Assembly (NCBI RefSeq): GCF_001431465.1
Contig: NZ_LDJJ01000033.1
Span: forward strand, 1-64,000
DNA: 64,000 bases
From: Stenotrophomonas terrae
Lineage (GTDB): Bacteria; Pseudomonadota; Gammaproteobacteria; Xanthomonadales; Xanthomonadaceae
Direction of reading: 5' to 3'
Each line of letters starts with the position of its first letter. The first letter of the stretch is position 1. Under the pieces are notes generated by a model that did no database searches, was not told the origin of the DNA, and was given only the letters and a program-made list of their open reading frames with translations. The translations under genes and the position numbers were made by a program. Shown here one piece after another: positions 1-8,044 of this stretch.

Positions 1-118
1 TTGCTTTGGCTTCTGCTCTGGCTTCTGCTCTGGCTTCTGCTTTGGCTTCTGCTCTGGCTTCTGCTCTGGCTCTGGCTCTGGCTTCTGCTCTGGCTTTGGC
101 TCTCGCTGCTGCTTGTTG
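1..118. repeat. 12-bp degenerate tandem repeat at the left edge
   Basis: The first 118 bases are built from a 12-bp unit, cttctgctctgg, with 6-bp variants (tctggc, tttggc). On the plus strand it reads Ala-Ser-Ala-Leu; on the minus strand one frame reads Lys-Pro-Glu-Gln repeats without stops to the window edge. It is followed directly by a REP-like palindrome, which favours an intergenic repeat. A Pro/Glu/Lys-rich tail of a leftward gene running off the edge cannot be excluded. Confidence 0.7.
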
Positions 119-120
119 CT

Positions 121-182
121 GTTGCTCCCTTCTCCCGCCTGCGGGAGAAGGTGGTGCGCAGCACCGGATGAGGGGAGCTTTG
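121..182. repeat. REP-like palindromic element (tctcccgc..gcgggaga family)
   Basis: Positions 129-150 form a near-perfect hairpin (cttctcccgc, two-base loop, gcgggagaag). A conserved tail follows (gtggtgcgcagcaccggatg, then aggggagc). The same hairpin and tail recur three times at 27.05-27.57 kb and in variant form at 15.41-15.54 kb, so this is a dispersed intergenic family. Confidence 0.75.
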
Positions 183-232
183 GCTGTGCTTTTGCTCTGA
201 TTGATGAAAAGCAGAACAGGCAACAGCAGGAG

Positions 233-335
233 CTACCCCTCCCCAACCCTCCCCTGTGCCTGCGGCACAAGGGAGGGGGCAGAAGCTCCCCTTCCCAGCC
301 CTCCCTGGCATCTGCGGCACTAGGGAGGGAGCAAA
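233..335. repeat. Two tandem copies of a 52-bp hairpin repeat
   Basis: Two related hairpins follow one another with a 52-bp period. Copy one is ccctcccctgtgcctgcggc into acaagggaggg; copy two is ccctccctggcatctgcggc into actagggaggg. The core 'tgcggcac' sits at 261-268 and 313-320. They lie beyond the terminator of the leftward OmpA gene and look like a second intergenic repeat family. Confidence 0.65.
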
Positions 336-367
336 ACTCCACACCGTTTGCAGAAGAAATCCAGCAA

Positions 368-395
368 ACGAAAGGGCCGCTTGCGCGGCCCTTCC
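368..395 (-). terminator. Rho-independent terminator of the OmpA-like lipoprotein gene
   Basis: A 9-bp stem (372-380 with 385-393, aagggccgc/gcggccctt) and four-base loop lies 28 bases past the stop codon. On the minus strand it is followed by a T-rich stretch (TTTCGTTTG). Confidence 0.8.
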
Positions 396-421
396 TTTAC
401 GTCAGCAAACAAGCCTTCCGA

Positions 422-1120
422 TTACGAACGCAACGGGATCACGCGGATCTCAACGCGACGGTTCTGCGCACGACCAGCTTCAGTGCTGTTGTCAGCGATC
501 GGATAAGCCTTGCCGGCGCCCAGGGTTTCGATGCGCTCGCGCTGCACGCCCTGTGCGGTCAGGTAAGCGGCAACCGCATCTGCACGCTCCTTGGAAATAC
601 GGTTGTTCACCGCATCGGTACCAATGCTGTCGGTGTGACCGACCACTTCGATCATGGTCTGGTTGTACTCACTCAAGGTGCTTGCAACACCATTGAGCGC
701 ACCATAGAACTGCGGCTTCAGGGTGGTCTTGTTGAAATCGAAGGTGATGCCATCGGGTAGGCTCAAGGTAATGTTGTCACCATCGCGCTGCACGTCGATA
801 CCGGTGTTGGCGGTGCGCTCACGCAGGGCGCGCTCCTGACGGTCCTGGTAGTTGCCAACCGCGGCACCACCCAGTGCGCCGATACCGGCACCCACCATTG
901 CACGCTGACGACGTTCGGTGGCGTTGCCGCCGCTGAGCAGGCCGGCAGCAACACCGATGGCCGAGCCGATCAACGCGCCCTTGCCGGTCTTGTTCTGCTG
1001 CTGGGTCTGGTTGCCGTACTGGTCCTGCTGCACATACGAGCCACCGGTAGCGCAGGCCGAGAGGACGGCTGCCGTCACCAGGCCAATGGAAAGATTACGA
1101 ACAACAGTTAGGGTGGTCAT
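422..1120 (-). CDS. OmpA-family outer-membrane lipoprotein with glycine-zipper segment
   Basis: The 232-aa product is a peptidoglycan-associated lipoprotein of the YiaD/OmpA C-terminal type. The start at 1120 is chosen because AGGAGA lies 9 bases upstream and a signal peptide follows at once, with a lipobox LSAC and Cys23. Residues about 45-95 are Gly/Ala-rich (GSAIGVAAGLLSGG, GAGIGALGGAAVG), a glycine zipper likely to sit in the membrane. The C-terminal 110 residues form the OmpA domain, with VVGHTDSIGT and the Asn/Arg pattern near the end (AQNRRVEIRV) that binds diaminopimelate of peptidoglycan. Its likely role is tethering the outer membrane to the wall. It appears monocistronic, with its own terminator. 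The family assignment is firm; the exact partner is unknown. Confidence 0.9.
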   Translation of the reverse strand: MTTLTVVRNLSIGLVTAAVLSACATGGSYVQQDQYGNQTQQQNKTGKGALIGSAIGVAAGLLSGGNATERRQRAMVGAGIGALGGAAVGNYQDRQERALRERTANTGIDVQRDGDNITLSLPDGITFDFNKTTLKPQFYGALNGVASTLSEYNQTMIEVVGHTDSIGTDAVNNRISKERADAVAAYLTAQGVQRERIETLGAGKAYPIADNSTEAGRAQNRRVEIRVIPLRS

Positions 1121-1260
1121 CTGATGAGTCTCCTGATAGGCCGGACTGGCCAGCGTGGATTTGCCGGGCAAGCATAAACATCACGAAGCATTACCTGCGT
1201 GCATCCCTACCTTCTTCACGGGTATCCATTCATCTAACTGTCTTGCACGTTAAGCCAGTG

Positions 1261-2670
1261 TCAGCGACAGCGCTGATAGGCCGCCAAGGCCGCATCACGG
1301 CCCTGTGCCAGATCCACCAATGGCTGCGTCGGGTAGCTTGGCGCGTGTTCGGCCAGCAACTGCGGGAACTGCCAGGGCGCGAACCGCGCCTTGAGCGGCA
1401 GCGCGGCCAGCTCGGGCACCCAGCGGCTGATATAGCGCGCCTGCGGATCGAATTTCTGCGCCTGCGTCACCGGATTGAATACCCGGAAATACGGCGCCGC
1501 GTCAGCACCGGTACCGGCGATCCATTGCCAGCCCATGCTGTTGTTGGCCAGATCGGCGTCCACCAAGGTGTCCCAGAACCAACGCGCACCGTGCTGCCAA
1601 TGCATGCGCATGTGCTTGCACAGGAAACTGCCCACCAGCATCCGCACCCGGTTGTGCATGTAACCGGTGGCCCAGAGCTCCCGCATGCCGGCATCGATGA
1701 TCGGAATGCCGGTGCGCCCCTGCTGCCAGGCTTCCAGCAACGCCGGTTGCGCGGGTTCCCAGGCAAAGCGCTCGAAGCGCGGATTGAGGTTGCTGTCACT
1801 GGTCTGCGGGAAATGATGCAGCAGGTGCCAGGAGAACTCGCGCCAACCCAGCTGGCGAATATAGCCATCGATGTCCGCATCACGGCCGGCGCTGCGCATG
1901 GCTTCCAGCGTATGCGCGATCCGCCACGGGGCGATCTCGCCGAAATGCAGGTGCGGTGACAGCAGCGAGGTGCCGGTGCGGTCAGGTAGATCCCGCTGCT
2001 CACGGTAGCCATTGAGCGCACCCTCGGCAAATACCTCCAGGGCTTCCTGCGCACCCGCCTCGCCCGGCTGCCAATGCTCCCAGAAGCCGCCATCCCAGCC
2101 CAAGCGCGGCTGCAGGCCCAAGGCCTGCAATGGCAGGCCTGGCAGCGCGATTGCATTCAAGCTGCCAGGCGCATCGGACAAAGCAGGCAGCCGCCAGCGG
2201 GTCAGCGCGTTGCGCCAGAACGGGGTGAACACCTTGTACGGCCCGCCCTGCAGCGTCGCCAATTCCCAGGGTTCGAACAGCAGGTAGCCGTTATGGCTTT
2301 CAACCTGCACACCCTGCTCGCGCAGACCGCGCTTGATTGCCGCGTCCCGCGGCTGCGTGGCCGGCTCGTATTTGCGATTCCAGTAGACCGCCTCGGCACC
2401 GCTTTCGGCGATCAGCGCCTGCAGCTGGGCCATGCTGTCACCACTGCGCACTACCAGCGCGGATCCAAGCGCACGCAGCTGTGCGTCAAGCTGCTGCAGC
2501 GAATGGTGCAGCCAGGCATCGGAGGCCGCGCCCGGCGCCCATGCGCCCTCTTCCTGCGGCGCATGGATGTAGGCCGGCACAATCGTGTGACCGGCTTCAA
2601 TGGCGGCCTGCAATGCCGGGTTGTCACGCAGCCGCAGATCACGGCGAAACCAGACAATGGCGATGGACAT
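1261..2670 (-). CDS. phrB: Deoxyribodipyrimidine photolyase
   Basis: The 469-aa length is normal for class I CPD photolyases. The enzyme uses FAD and blue light to split cyclobutane pyrimidine dimers in DNA. The N-terminal photolyase domain opens with IVWFRRDLRLRDNPAL. The FAD-binding helical half contains GTGTSLLSPHLHFGE-type residues near 230 (DRTGTSLLSPHLHFGEI) and the conserved stretch GMRELWATGYMHNRVRM followed by LVDADLANNSMGWQWIAGTG, which lines the flavin and lesion pocket. The gene begins 14 bases after the dnaB stop codon on the same strand, so it is probably co-transcribed with dnaB. No frameshift is seen. Confidence 0.95.
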   Translation of the reverse strand: MSIAIVWFRRDLRLRDNPALQAAIEAGHTIVPAYIHAPQEEGAWAPGAASDAWLHHSLQQLDAQLRALGSALVVRSGDSMAQLQALIAESGAEAVYWNRKYEPATQPRDAAIKRGLREQGVQVESHNGYLLFEPWELATLQGGPYKVFTPFWRNALTRWRLPALSDAPGSLNAIALPGLPLQALGLQPRLGWDGGFWEHWQPGEAGAQEALEVFAEGALNGYREQRDLPDRTGTSLLSPHLHFGEIAPWRIAHTLEAMRSAGRDADIDGYIRQLGWREFSWHLLHHFPQTSDSNLNPRFERFAWEPAQPALLEAWQQGRTGIPIIDAGMRELWATGYMHNRVRMLVGSFLCKHMRMHWQHGARWFWDTLVDADLANNSMGWQWIAGTGADAAPYFRVFNPVTQAQKFDPQARYISRWVPELAALPLKARFAPWQFPQLLAEHAPSYPTQPLVDLAQGRDAALAAYQRCR

Positions 2671-2684
2671 GCAGCGGCTCCGGC

Positions 2685-4115
2685 TTATTCGAACGAACCG
2701 ACCGAATCGTGGCTCAGGTTGTCAAAGCGGGTGTACTCGCCGAAGAACTTCAATTTGCACGAACCGGTGGGGCCACCACGGTGCTTGCCGATGATGATCT
2801 CGGCCAGGCCCTTGTCCGGCGAATTTTCCTTGTTGTAGTAATCGTCGCGGTAGATGAAGACGATCATGTCCGCATCCTGCTCGATAGCGCCGGATTCGCG
2901 AAGATCGGCCATCACCGGGCGCTTGTCGGTACGGGTTTCCAACGAGCGGTTGAGCTGTGACAGCGCGATCACCGGCACGTTCAACTCCTTGGCCAGGCCC
3001 TTCAGGCCACGCGAGATTTCCGAAATTTCGGTCGCACGGTTCTCGCTGTTGCCCGGCACGCTCATCAGCTGCAGGTAATCGATCACGATCAGGCCCAGGT
3101 CGTGCTCGCGCTTGAGCCGGCGGCACTTGGAGCGCAGGATCTCCGGCGACACGCCCGGCGTATCGTCGATGAAGATCTTGGTTTCCTTCAGCATGCGGAT
3201 GGCGCCGGTGACGCGGCTCCAGTCCTCGTCTTCCAACTGGCCGGTACGCAGGCGCTGGGCATTGATGCGGCCGTTGGAGGAAATCAGACGCATCGCCAGC
3301 TGCGATGCAGACATTTCCATCGAGAAGATCGCCACGCCCTTCTTGGACTTGATCGCCGCGTACTCGGCGATGTTCAAGGCCAGCGTGGTCTTGCCCATGG
3401 CCGGACGCGCAGCCAGGATGATCAGATCGGTCGGCTGCAGGCCGGCAGTCATCGCATCGAAATCGTTGTAACCGGTCGGCAGGCCGGTGATGTTGCCGCC
3501 ATTCTCGAAGCGGTTGCGCAACTCTTCGAAAGCGTCCTTCAGCGCACCCGGCATCGCCACGAAGTCGGTGCGCCCGCGCGCGCCCTGCTCGGCAATGGCG
3601 AACACGGACTTTTCGGCGGTCTGCAGCAGCTCGGAGCTGTCACGGCCTTCCGGCTGGAAACCGTCATTGACGATGTCCGTACCCACCTGGATCAACTGCC
3701 GAAGCACCGCCTTGTCGCGCACGATTTCAGCATAGGCGCTGATATTGGCTGCAGACGGCGTGGTGCTGGCCAGCTCGATCAGATAGGCGCCATCACCCAC
3801 CATGTCCGACTTGCCCTGCGATTCGAACCACTCACCCAGGGTGACGGCGTCGAACGGACGGTCACGCTCGGACAAGTCGTGGATCGCGCGGTAGATCAGC
3901 TGATGGTCACGCCGGTAGAAGTCCTTGTCAGTCAGCACCTCATTGACCCGGTCGTAGGCCTCAGGTGCCAGCATCAAACCACCAAGCACGGCCTGCTCGG
4001 CTTCCACCGAATGAGGAGGAACGCGCAAGGCGTCGATGCGCTGCTCGCTACGATCGGAACGATCATTGCGGTCACCGCGGTCGCGGTCGGAACGGAAACC
4101 AGTACGGGCGGACAT
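2685..4115 (-). CDS. dnaB: Replicative DNA helicase DnaB
   Basis: The 476-aa product is the hexameric 5'-3' helicase that unwinds DNA at the replication fork and recruits primase. The start at 4115 (ATG, AGGA 12 bases upstream) gives the usual length; a longer in-frame reading to 4268 has no family support. The N-terminal primase-interaction domain starts at PPHSVEAEQAVLGGLML. The RecA-like C-terminal domain carries Walker A at about residue 220 (ARPAMGKTTLALN), a Walker B-type stretch (LGLIVIDYLQLM) and the DnaB signature (DLRESGAIEQDADMIVFIYR). Before the domain there is an Arg/Asp-rich leader (residues about 7-22, repeated DR units), probably disordered. phrB follows 14 bases downstream. 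Confidence 0.97.
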   Translation of the reverse strand: MSARTGFRSDRDRGDRNDRSDRSEQRIDALRVPPHSVEAEQAVLGGLMLAPEAYDRVNEVLTDKDFYRRDHQLIYRAIHDLSERDRPFDAVTLGEWFESQGKSDMVGDGAYLIELASTTPSAANISAYAEIVRDKAVLRQLIQVGTDIVNDGFQPEGRDSSELLQTAEKSVFAIAEQGARGRTDFVAMPGALKDAFEELRNRFENGGNITGLPTGYNDFDAMTAGLQPTDLIILAARPAMGKTTLALNIAEYAAIKSKKGVAIFSMEMSASQLAMRLISSNGRINAQRLRTGQLEDEDWSRVTGAIRMLKETKIFIDDTPGVSPEILRSKCRRLKREHDLGLIVIDYLQLMSVPGNSENRATEISEISRGLKGLAKELNVPVIALSQLNRSLETRTDKRPVMADLRESGAIEQDADMIVFIYRDDYYNKENSPDKGLAEIIIGKHRGGPTGSCKLKFFGEYTRFDNLSHDSVGSFE

Positions 4116-4256
4116 GAAAAGCGTATTTCCTGCAATAAGGCCGTGCGGCCATGGTAGGTGGGCATTGCCCACCGGGATACGTACAAGTCTGTGGATAACC
4201 TGTCCACAACCCAAGCCCCAGCGGCGCCGGGAGTGGGCTGGCATACAGAAACAAAC

Positions 4257-4285
4257 ACCCGGCGCCATTGCAGCGCCGGGTGGGC
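4257..4285 (-). terminator. Terminator of the FMN reductase gene
   Basis: A perfect 9-bp stem (4257-4265 with 4273-4281, acccggcgc/gcgccgggt) has a 7-base loop. In the leftward direction it is followed by GTTTGTTTCTG. It lies 50 bases past the stop at 4331 and separates that gene from dnaB. Confidence 0.75.
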
Positions 4286-4330
4286 ATTATCGCATGTGCG
4301 GGGCGTGAGCCGACCGCTGCCGAGCGCGGC

Positions 4331-4888
4331 TCAGGCCTTGAGCTGGTGCTCGGTCCAGGCCAGGAATTTGTCGACATAGCCCTGCAGGAACTGCCGGGTA
4401 CCGTCATTGCTGATGGTGCCGTCAGCCTCTATCAGGCCATCCTTGAACTGGACGAAGGCCTCCGGCTGCGGCATCACCGCCAGGTCGACGAAAACCAGCA
4501 CATTGCGCAGGTGCTGCTGGGCCATGGCGCTGCCGATGGCGCCGATGGAGGCGCCAACCACCGCTGCCGGCTTGCCGGCAAACGCGTTGTCGCCATAAGG
4601 GCGCGAAGCGGTGTCGATGGCGTTCTTGAGCACGCCGGGGATGGAGCGGTTGTACTCGGGGGTGACAAACAGCACCGCGTCAGCCGCCCGCACCTGGTTC
4701 TTCATGCGCGTGCCCTGCGCGGGGAACTGCGTATCGTGATCCTGGTTGTAGAGCGGGACATCGCCGATCTGAATATATTCAAATTTGGCGCGGTCACCGG
4801 CCAGCTTCTCCAGCGCCAGCGCCAGGCGGCGGTTGATCGACTCCTTGCGCAGACTACCGACGAAAACCGCGATCTTGTACTGATTCAT
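4331..4888 (-). CDS. NADPH-dependent FMN reductase (ChrR/azoreductase-like)
   Basis: The 185-aa product has the flavodoxin-like fold of NAD(P)H-dependent FMN reductases, soluble cytoplasmic enzymes that reduce quinones, azo dyes or chromate with FMN. The phosphate-binding loop is GSLRKESINRRLA at residues 12-24. A second FMN contact is VTPEYNRSIPGVLKNAID near residues 78-95, typical of this family. The length is normal. It stands alone between dnaB and an EcsC-family gene, with a clear terminator downstream. The physiological substrate cannot be read from the sequence. Confidence 0.88.
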   Translation of the reverse strand: MNQYKIAVFVGSLRKESINRRLALALEKLAGDRAKFEYIQIGDVPLYNQDHDTQFPAQGTRMKNQVRAADAVLFVTPEYNRSIPGVLKNAIDTASRPYGDNAFAGKPAAVVGASIGAIGSAMAQQHLRNVLVFVDLAVMPQPEAFVQFKDGLIEADGTISNDGTRQFLQGYVDKFLAWTEHQLKA

Positions 4889-4983
4889 GGCAACCTCGCT
4901 CTGGAAGAAGGGTACAGGCTAGACATTACCGGCTTCGCAGCAGGTGAAGGCAAACCGCTCGCCCGCCGAACAAAGGCAGCGCC

Positions 4984-5838
4984 TCAAGGGTGCAGGCGGC
5001 CCGTCACTCCACCATAGGCCAGCCGTACCGTCTCGAAGCCATACTTGTGTTCCAGCCGCTTGATGATGAAATGACCGCGCGCCATGTCCTGGTAATAGCC
5101 GGTGAACATGGTGTTCAAGGTTGCGCCCGCCACTGCACCGATCACCGGCACGGCTTGGGCGACAAACTTCTCCGACACCACCACACCGAACTTGGCGGCG
5201 ACTTTCTCCACCACCCTGGCCAGCCATTTGCCGGCTTCCTTCGGCCCCAGCCCGAGCAAGACGCCATGGCTGCCGCTGACCGCGCTGCCGGCCAATTCGG
5301 CCGACAGATGCCGCATCACCTCGGTGGTGAAGCCGCGCGCCAGGTAATAGCCGGTCTCGCTGGCGTCGTCCTTGCCGGAATTGCCGCCCAGTGCGAACAC
5401 TTCCAGGCAGGCCTGGCGGGTAGCCATGTCGGCCAGATTGAAGCCTTCGCTACGGGCGACGTCGGCAACCGCGCGCATGATGATGGTGGTCGACAGCGGC
5501 AGCTCGATCGCCAAGGCCGGCAAGCCGCCAGCACCACCAAGCGCACCGGAAGCCGCCGCTGCCAGCTTATGCAGGCGCGGCGAGGCCGCCTTGCCAGGTT
5601 GCTTGTTGTCCATCGTCCACAAGGCCGTCTGCGCGGCCTTGTACAAGGCCGCCTCGGTGACGCCCTGGATGCGCGAAGACACCGCCGAGGGCAGCTTGCG
5701 CACCGCGAACTCCAAGGGTGAGCCGATCAGGTTGGCCATCCTGGCGGTGAGCGTTGGTGATTCCAGCAAACCCACCGCGCGCTGCAGATCGGCCAGGTCC
5801 TGCGCATTGTCCTGCAGACGCAGAGCAAGCTCGGTCAT
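4984..5838 (-). CDS. EcsC family protein
   Basis: The 284-aa product matches the EcsC family, named after the third gene of the Bacillus ecs operon; its biochemical role is not established. The start at 5838 follows the oligoribonuclease stop by five bases and gives the usual length. The longer in-frame reading to 6231 is only the shadow of orn. Visible features are amphipathic helices at the N-terminus and hydrophobic Gly/Ala stretches (ASGALGGAGGLPALAIELP, and VIGAVAGATLNTMFTGYYQ near the C-terminus), which suggest membrane association. It is probably translated from the orn transcript. Confidence 0.8.
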   Translation of the reverse strand: MTELALRLQDNAQDLADLQRAVGLLESPTLTARMANLIGSPLEFAVRKLPSAVSSRIQGVTEAALYKAAQTALWTMDNKQPGKAASPRLHKLAAAASGALGGAGGLPALAIELPLSTTIIMRAVADVARSEGFNLADMATRQACLEVFALGGNSGKDDASETGYYLARGFTTEVMRHLSAELAGSAVSGSHGVLLGLGPKEAGKWLARVVEKVAAKFGVVVSEKFVAQAVPVIGAVAGATLNTMFTGYYQDMARGHFIIKRLEHKYGFETVRLAYGGVTGRLHP

Positions 5839-5843
5839 CGCAC

Positions 5844-6419
5844 TCAGCCTGCTTCCGGTAACCCGGCCAACACGCCCATGAACTGGCGGTAGTGGCGCAG
5901 CTCGGCAATGGAGTCCTGCACATCGCTCAGCGCGGTATGGCTGGAGGTCTTGCTGACACCGGCCGCAACGGTTGGCGACCAGCGCTTGGCCAGTTCCTTG
6001 ATCGTGGACACGTCCAGGTTGCGGTAATGGAAGTACTTCTCCAGCCGCGGCATCTGCCGGTGCAGGAAGCGCCGGTCCTGGCAGATGGAATTGCCGCACA
6101 TCGGCGACGCACCGGCCTTGATCCACTCCTGCAGGAAGGCAATGGTCCTGGCTTCGGCCTGGCCCACGCTGGTGTTGCTGTCGAGCACTCGCTGCCACAG
6201 ACCCGAACGCTGGTGCTGGTTGCGGTTCCACTCGTCCATGGCTTCCAGCACCTCCACTGAATGGTGGATGGCAAATTCCGGCCCTTCGGCCAGCACATTG
6301 AGCTGGCCATCGGTGACCACGGTGGCGATCTCGATGATGGAGTCGTTGTCCGTGTCCAATCCGGTCATTTCCAGATCAATCCAGATCAACCGGTCATTGC
6401 CTGCGCTGTTGTCCGCCAT
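5844..6419 (-). CDS. orn: Oligoribonuclease
   Basis: The 191-aa product is the DEDDh 3'-5' exonuclease that clears dinucleotides such as pGpG, which links it to c-di-GMP turnover. Exo I is [12 protein letters not shown], the second Asp follows ([15 protein letters not shown]), and the DEDDh end motif is [11 protein letters not shown]. The start at 6419 (MADNSAGND) is preferred because GAGG lies seven bases upstream. An upstream in-frame ATG at 6431 lacks a ribosome-binding site. The EcsC-family gene follows after five bases. Confidence 0.95.
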   Translation of the reverse strand: MADNSAGNDRLIWIDLEMTGLDTDNDSIIEIATVVTDGQLNVLAEGPEFAIHHSVEVLEAMDEWNRNQHQRSGLWQRVLDSNTSVGQAEARTIAFLQEWIKAGASPMCGNSICQDRRFLHRQMPRLEKYFHYRNLDVSTIKELAKRWSPTVAAGVSKTSSHTALSDVQDSIAELRHYRQFMGVLAGLPEAG

Positions 6420-6508
6420 GTGCTGCCTCATGCTGTGGGCCGGCGGTCAAGTGCCGCGCGGCCGGAATATCAATGCATATGATACCCCTGCCACAGGTGC
6501 TGGCCGCG

Positions 6509-7027
6509 TCAAAGGTCGTCGGGGGTCAGCAGCGGACGGCCACGCTTGGCCCGGAAATAATTGGTCAGCCGCAGGCTGGCGTCCTTCGCCAACACCCCGC
6601 CAAGCACCTGTACACGGTGGTTGTGCCGCGGATCGCCCAGCAGGTCGAACACACTGCCACAGGCGCCGGTCTTGGGATCGGTGGCGGCGAACACCACCCG
6701 CGCGATGCGCGCGTGCACCAGCGCCATCGCACACATGGCACAGGGCTCCAGGGTCACGTACAAGGTGCTACCGACCAAGCGATGGTTGCCCAGCGCCTTG
6801 CCGGCCTGACGCATGGCCACGATCTCGGCATGCGCGCTTGGGTCGTGGCTGGCGATATTGAGGTTCCAGCCCTCGCCCAGCAACGCGCCATCGGCGCCCA
6901 CCAGCACCGCGCCCACCGGTATCTCGTCGAACTCGCGCTGGGCGCGGTCAGCCAGCGCCAGGGCATGGCGCATCCACTGCTCGTCATTCGCCACTTCGGC
7001 GCTATCGCTGGCTGGGATGCCCGTCAC
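6509..7027 (-). CDS. tadA: tRNA-specific adenosine deaminase (TadA)
   Basis: TadA deaminates A34 of tRNA-Arg(ACG) to inosine. The zinc site is explicit: [11 protein letters not shown], then [16 protein letters not shown], with Glu of HAE as proton shuttle. The C-terminus ([12 protein letters not shown]) is typical. The start is uncertain. A GTG at 7027 gives 172 aa, close to family length. An in-frame ATG at 7111 would add 28 residues with no family resemblance. No strong Shine-Dalgarno is visible for either. Confidence 0.88.
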   Translation of the reverse strand: MTGIPASDSAEVANDEQWMRHALALADRAQREFDEIPVGAVLVGADGALLGEGWNLNIASHDPSAHAEIVAMRQAGKALGNHRLVGSTLYVTLEPCAMCAMALVHARIARVVFAATDPKTGACGSVFDLLGDPRHNHRVQVLGGVLAKDASLRLTNYFRAKRGRPLLTPDDL

Positions 7028-7234
7028 TGGAGACCACCCGACGCTGCGCGCATTTGGTAACGGTAGGCGCCAAGGGGCACCTGCATCGCAGCAGACAGAC
7101 TGCGCGCGCATGAAAACATGACTAGCAACTCCGAGGACCAGGGCCAGGCCCGATTGCGGCATTTTACGCCAAGCCCTACGCAACGCGCCCTGTCACCGGC
7201 CCCTGCGCTACAGACAGGACCGGTGGATCACCCT

Positions 7235-7900
7235 TTACTGCGCAGGCGCCACCGCGCCCTCCGGCATGCCGTCGTTGGCCTCTGGGGCAAGCGAGTAGAC
7301 ATAGCTTTCGTCATAAAGACGCACTTCCAGCTTATCGCGCCCACGCCGTTCGACCGTGTAGATGCTGCCTTCCCAATTCCCGCTCAGGGCGGTCATGGGG
7401 TCGATATCGCCCAGCCGGCTCGCATCGATGCGCAGCACCACCTTGTCCTTCTCATAGGACGGCAGCACCTTGCTGAAGAACGTCGCATACTGCCCCGAGG
7501 TCATGGCGCCGTACGAACTCGAACTCGGGTGCGCCACCAGGAACGCAAAGTTCTTGCCGAAATCGATGCCGGACAGATCAATCGGCGCATCATCCCGGCG
7601 TGGACTGGAAAGCGCATTCAACGACTCGACCGCATCTGCACCGGCAATCGGGAAGAACTCGATATCGCTATAACCGGGCAGCCGCGATTGGCCTTCCGGT
7701 GCAAAACCACTGCCGCCAAGCAAGGTCGATACAACCTGCCTGCTGCTCAGCATCGGGCGCGTACTGACCCGGAACTTGCTGGAAGCCTCCAACTCGGCAG
7801 CCTTGCCGGTAACGGAAAAATTGCCTTCCTGATCACAGCCACTGAGCAGCAACAGCGAAAAAATACCGCCCACGATAAAACGAAGAAAAGACCGATGCAT
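7235..7900 (-). CDS. Predicted lipoprotein of unknown function
   Basis: The 221-aa product is not recognised. It starts at 7900, with AGGACG eight bases upstream, and opens with a signal peptide ending in the lipobox LLSGC (Cys22), so it should be a lipoprotein. The mature part is soluble-looking, mixed alpha/beta with several Tyr-rich strands (SYEKDKVVLRID, KLEVRLYDESYVYSL). No catalytic motif is visible. It stands alone between tadA and a diguanylate cyclase gene, all leftward. Confidence 0.7.
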   Translation of the reverse strand: MHRSFLRFIVGGIFSLLLLSGCDQEGNFSVTGKAAELEASSKFRVSTRPMLSSRQVVSTLLGGSGFAPEGQSRLPGYSDIEFFPIAGADAVESLNALSSPRRDDAPIDLSGIDFGKNFAFLVAHPSSSSYGAMTSGQYATFFSKVLPSYEKDKVVLRIDASRLGDIDPMTALSGNWEGSIYTVERRGRDKLEVRLYDESYVYSLAPEANDGMPEGAVAPAQ

Positions 7901-8044
7901 GCCGTACGTCCTGTACAAAGAGCTGCGGGCTCCGCAGCGGATTGATAATCATGCAATCGGTTTCCCTATCTGTATGTAGGAAAACGCCTACCCAATTTCC
8001 ACGATGCAATCGTCCGCCGCCCGAGTGTCGCCCGCACGGGAAAT

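Noticed and set aside
5839-6231. N-terminal extension of the EcsC-family protein to 415 residues
   Set aside because: The added part is antisense-like composition inside orn; the start at 5838 fits family length.
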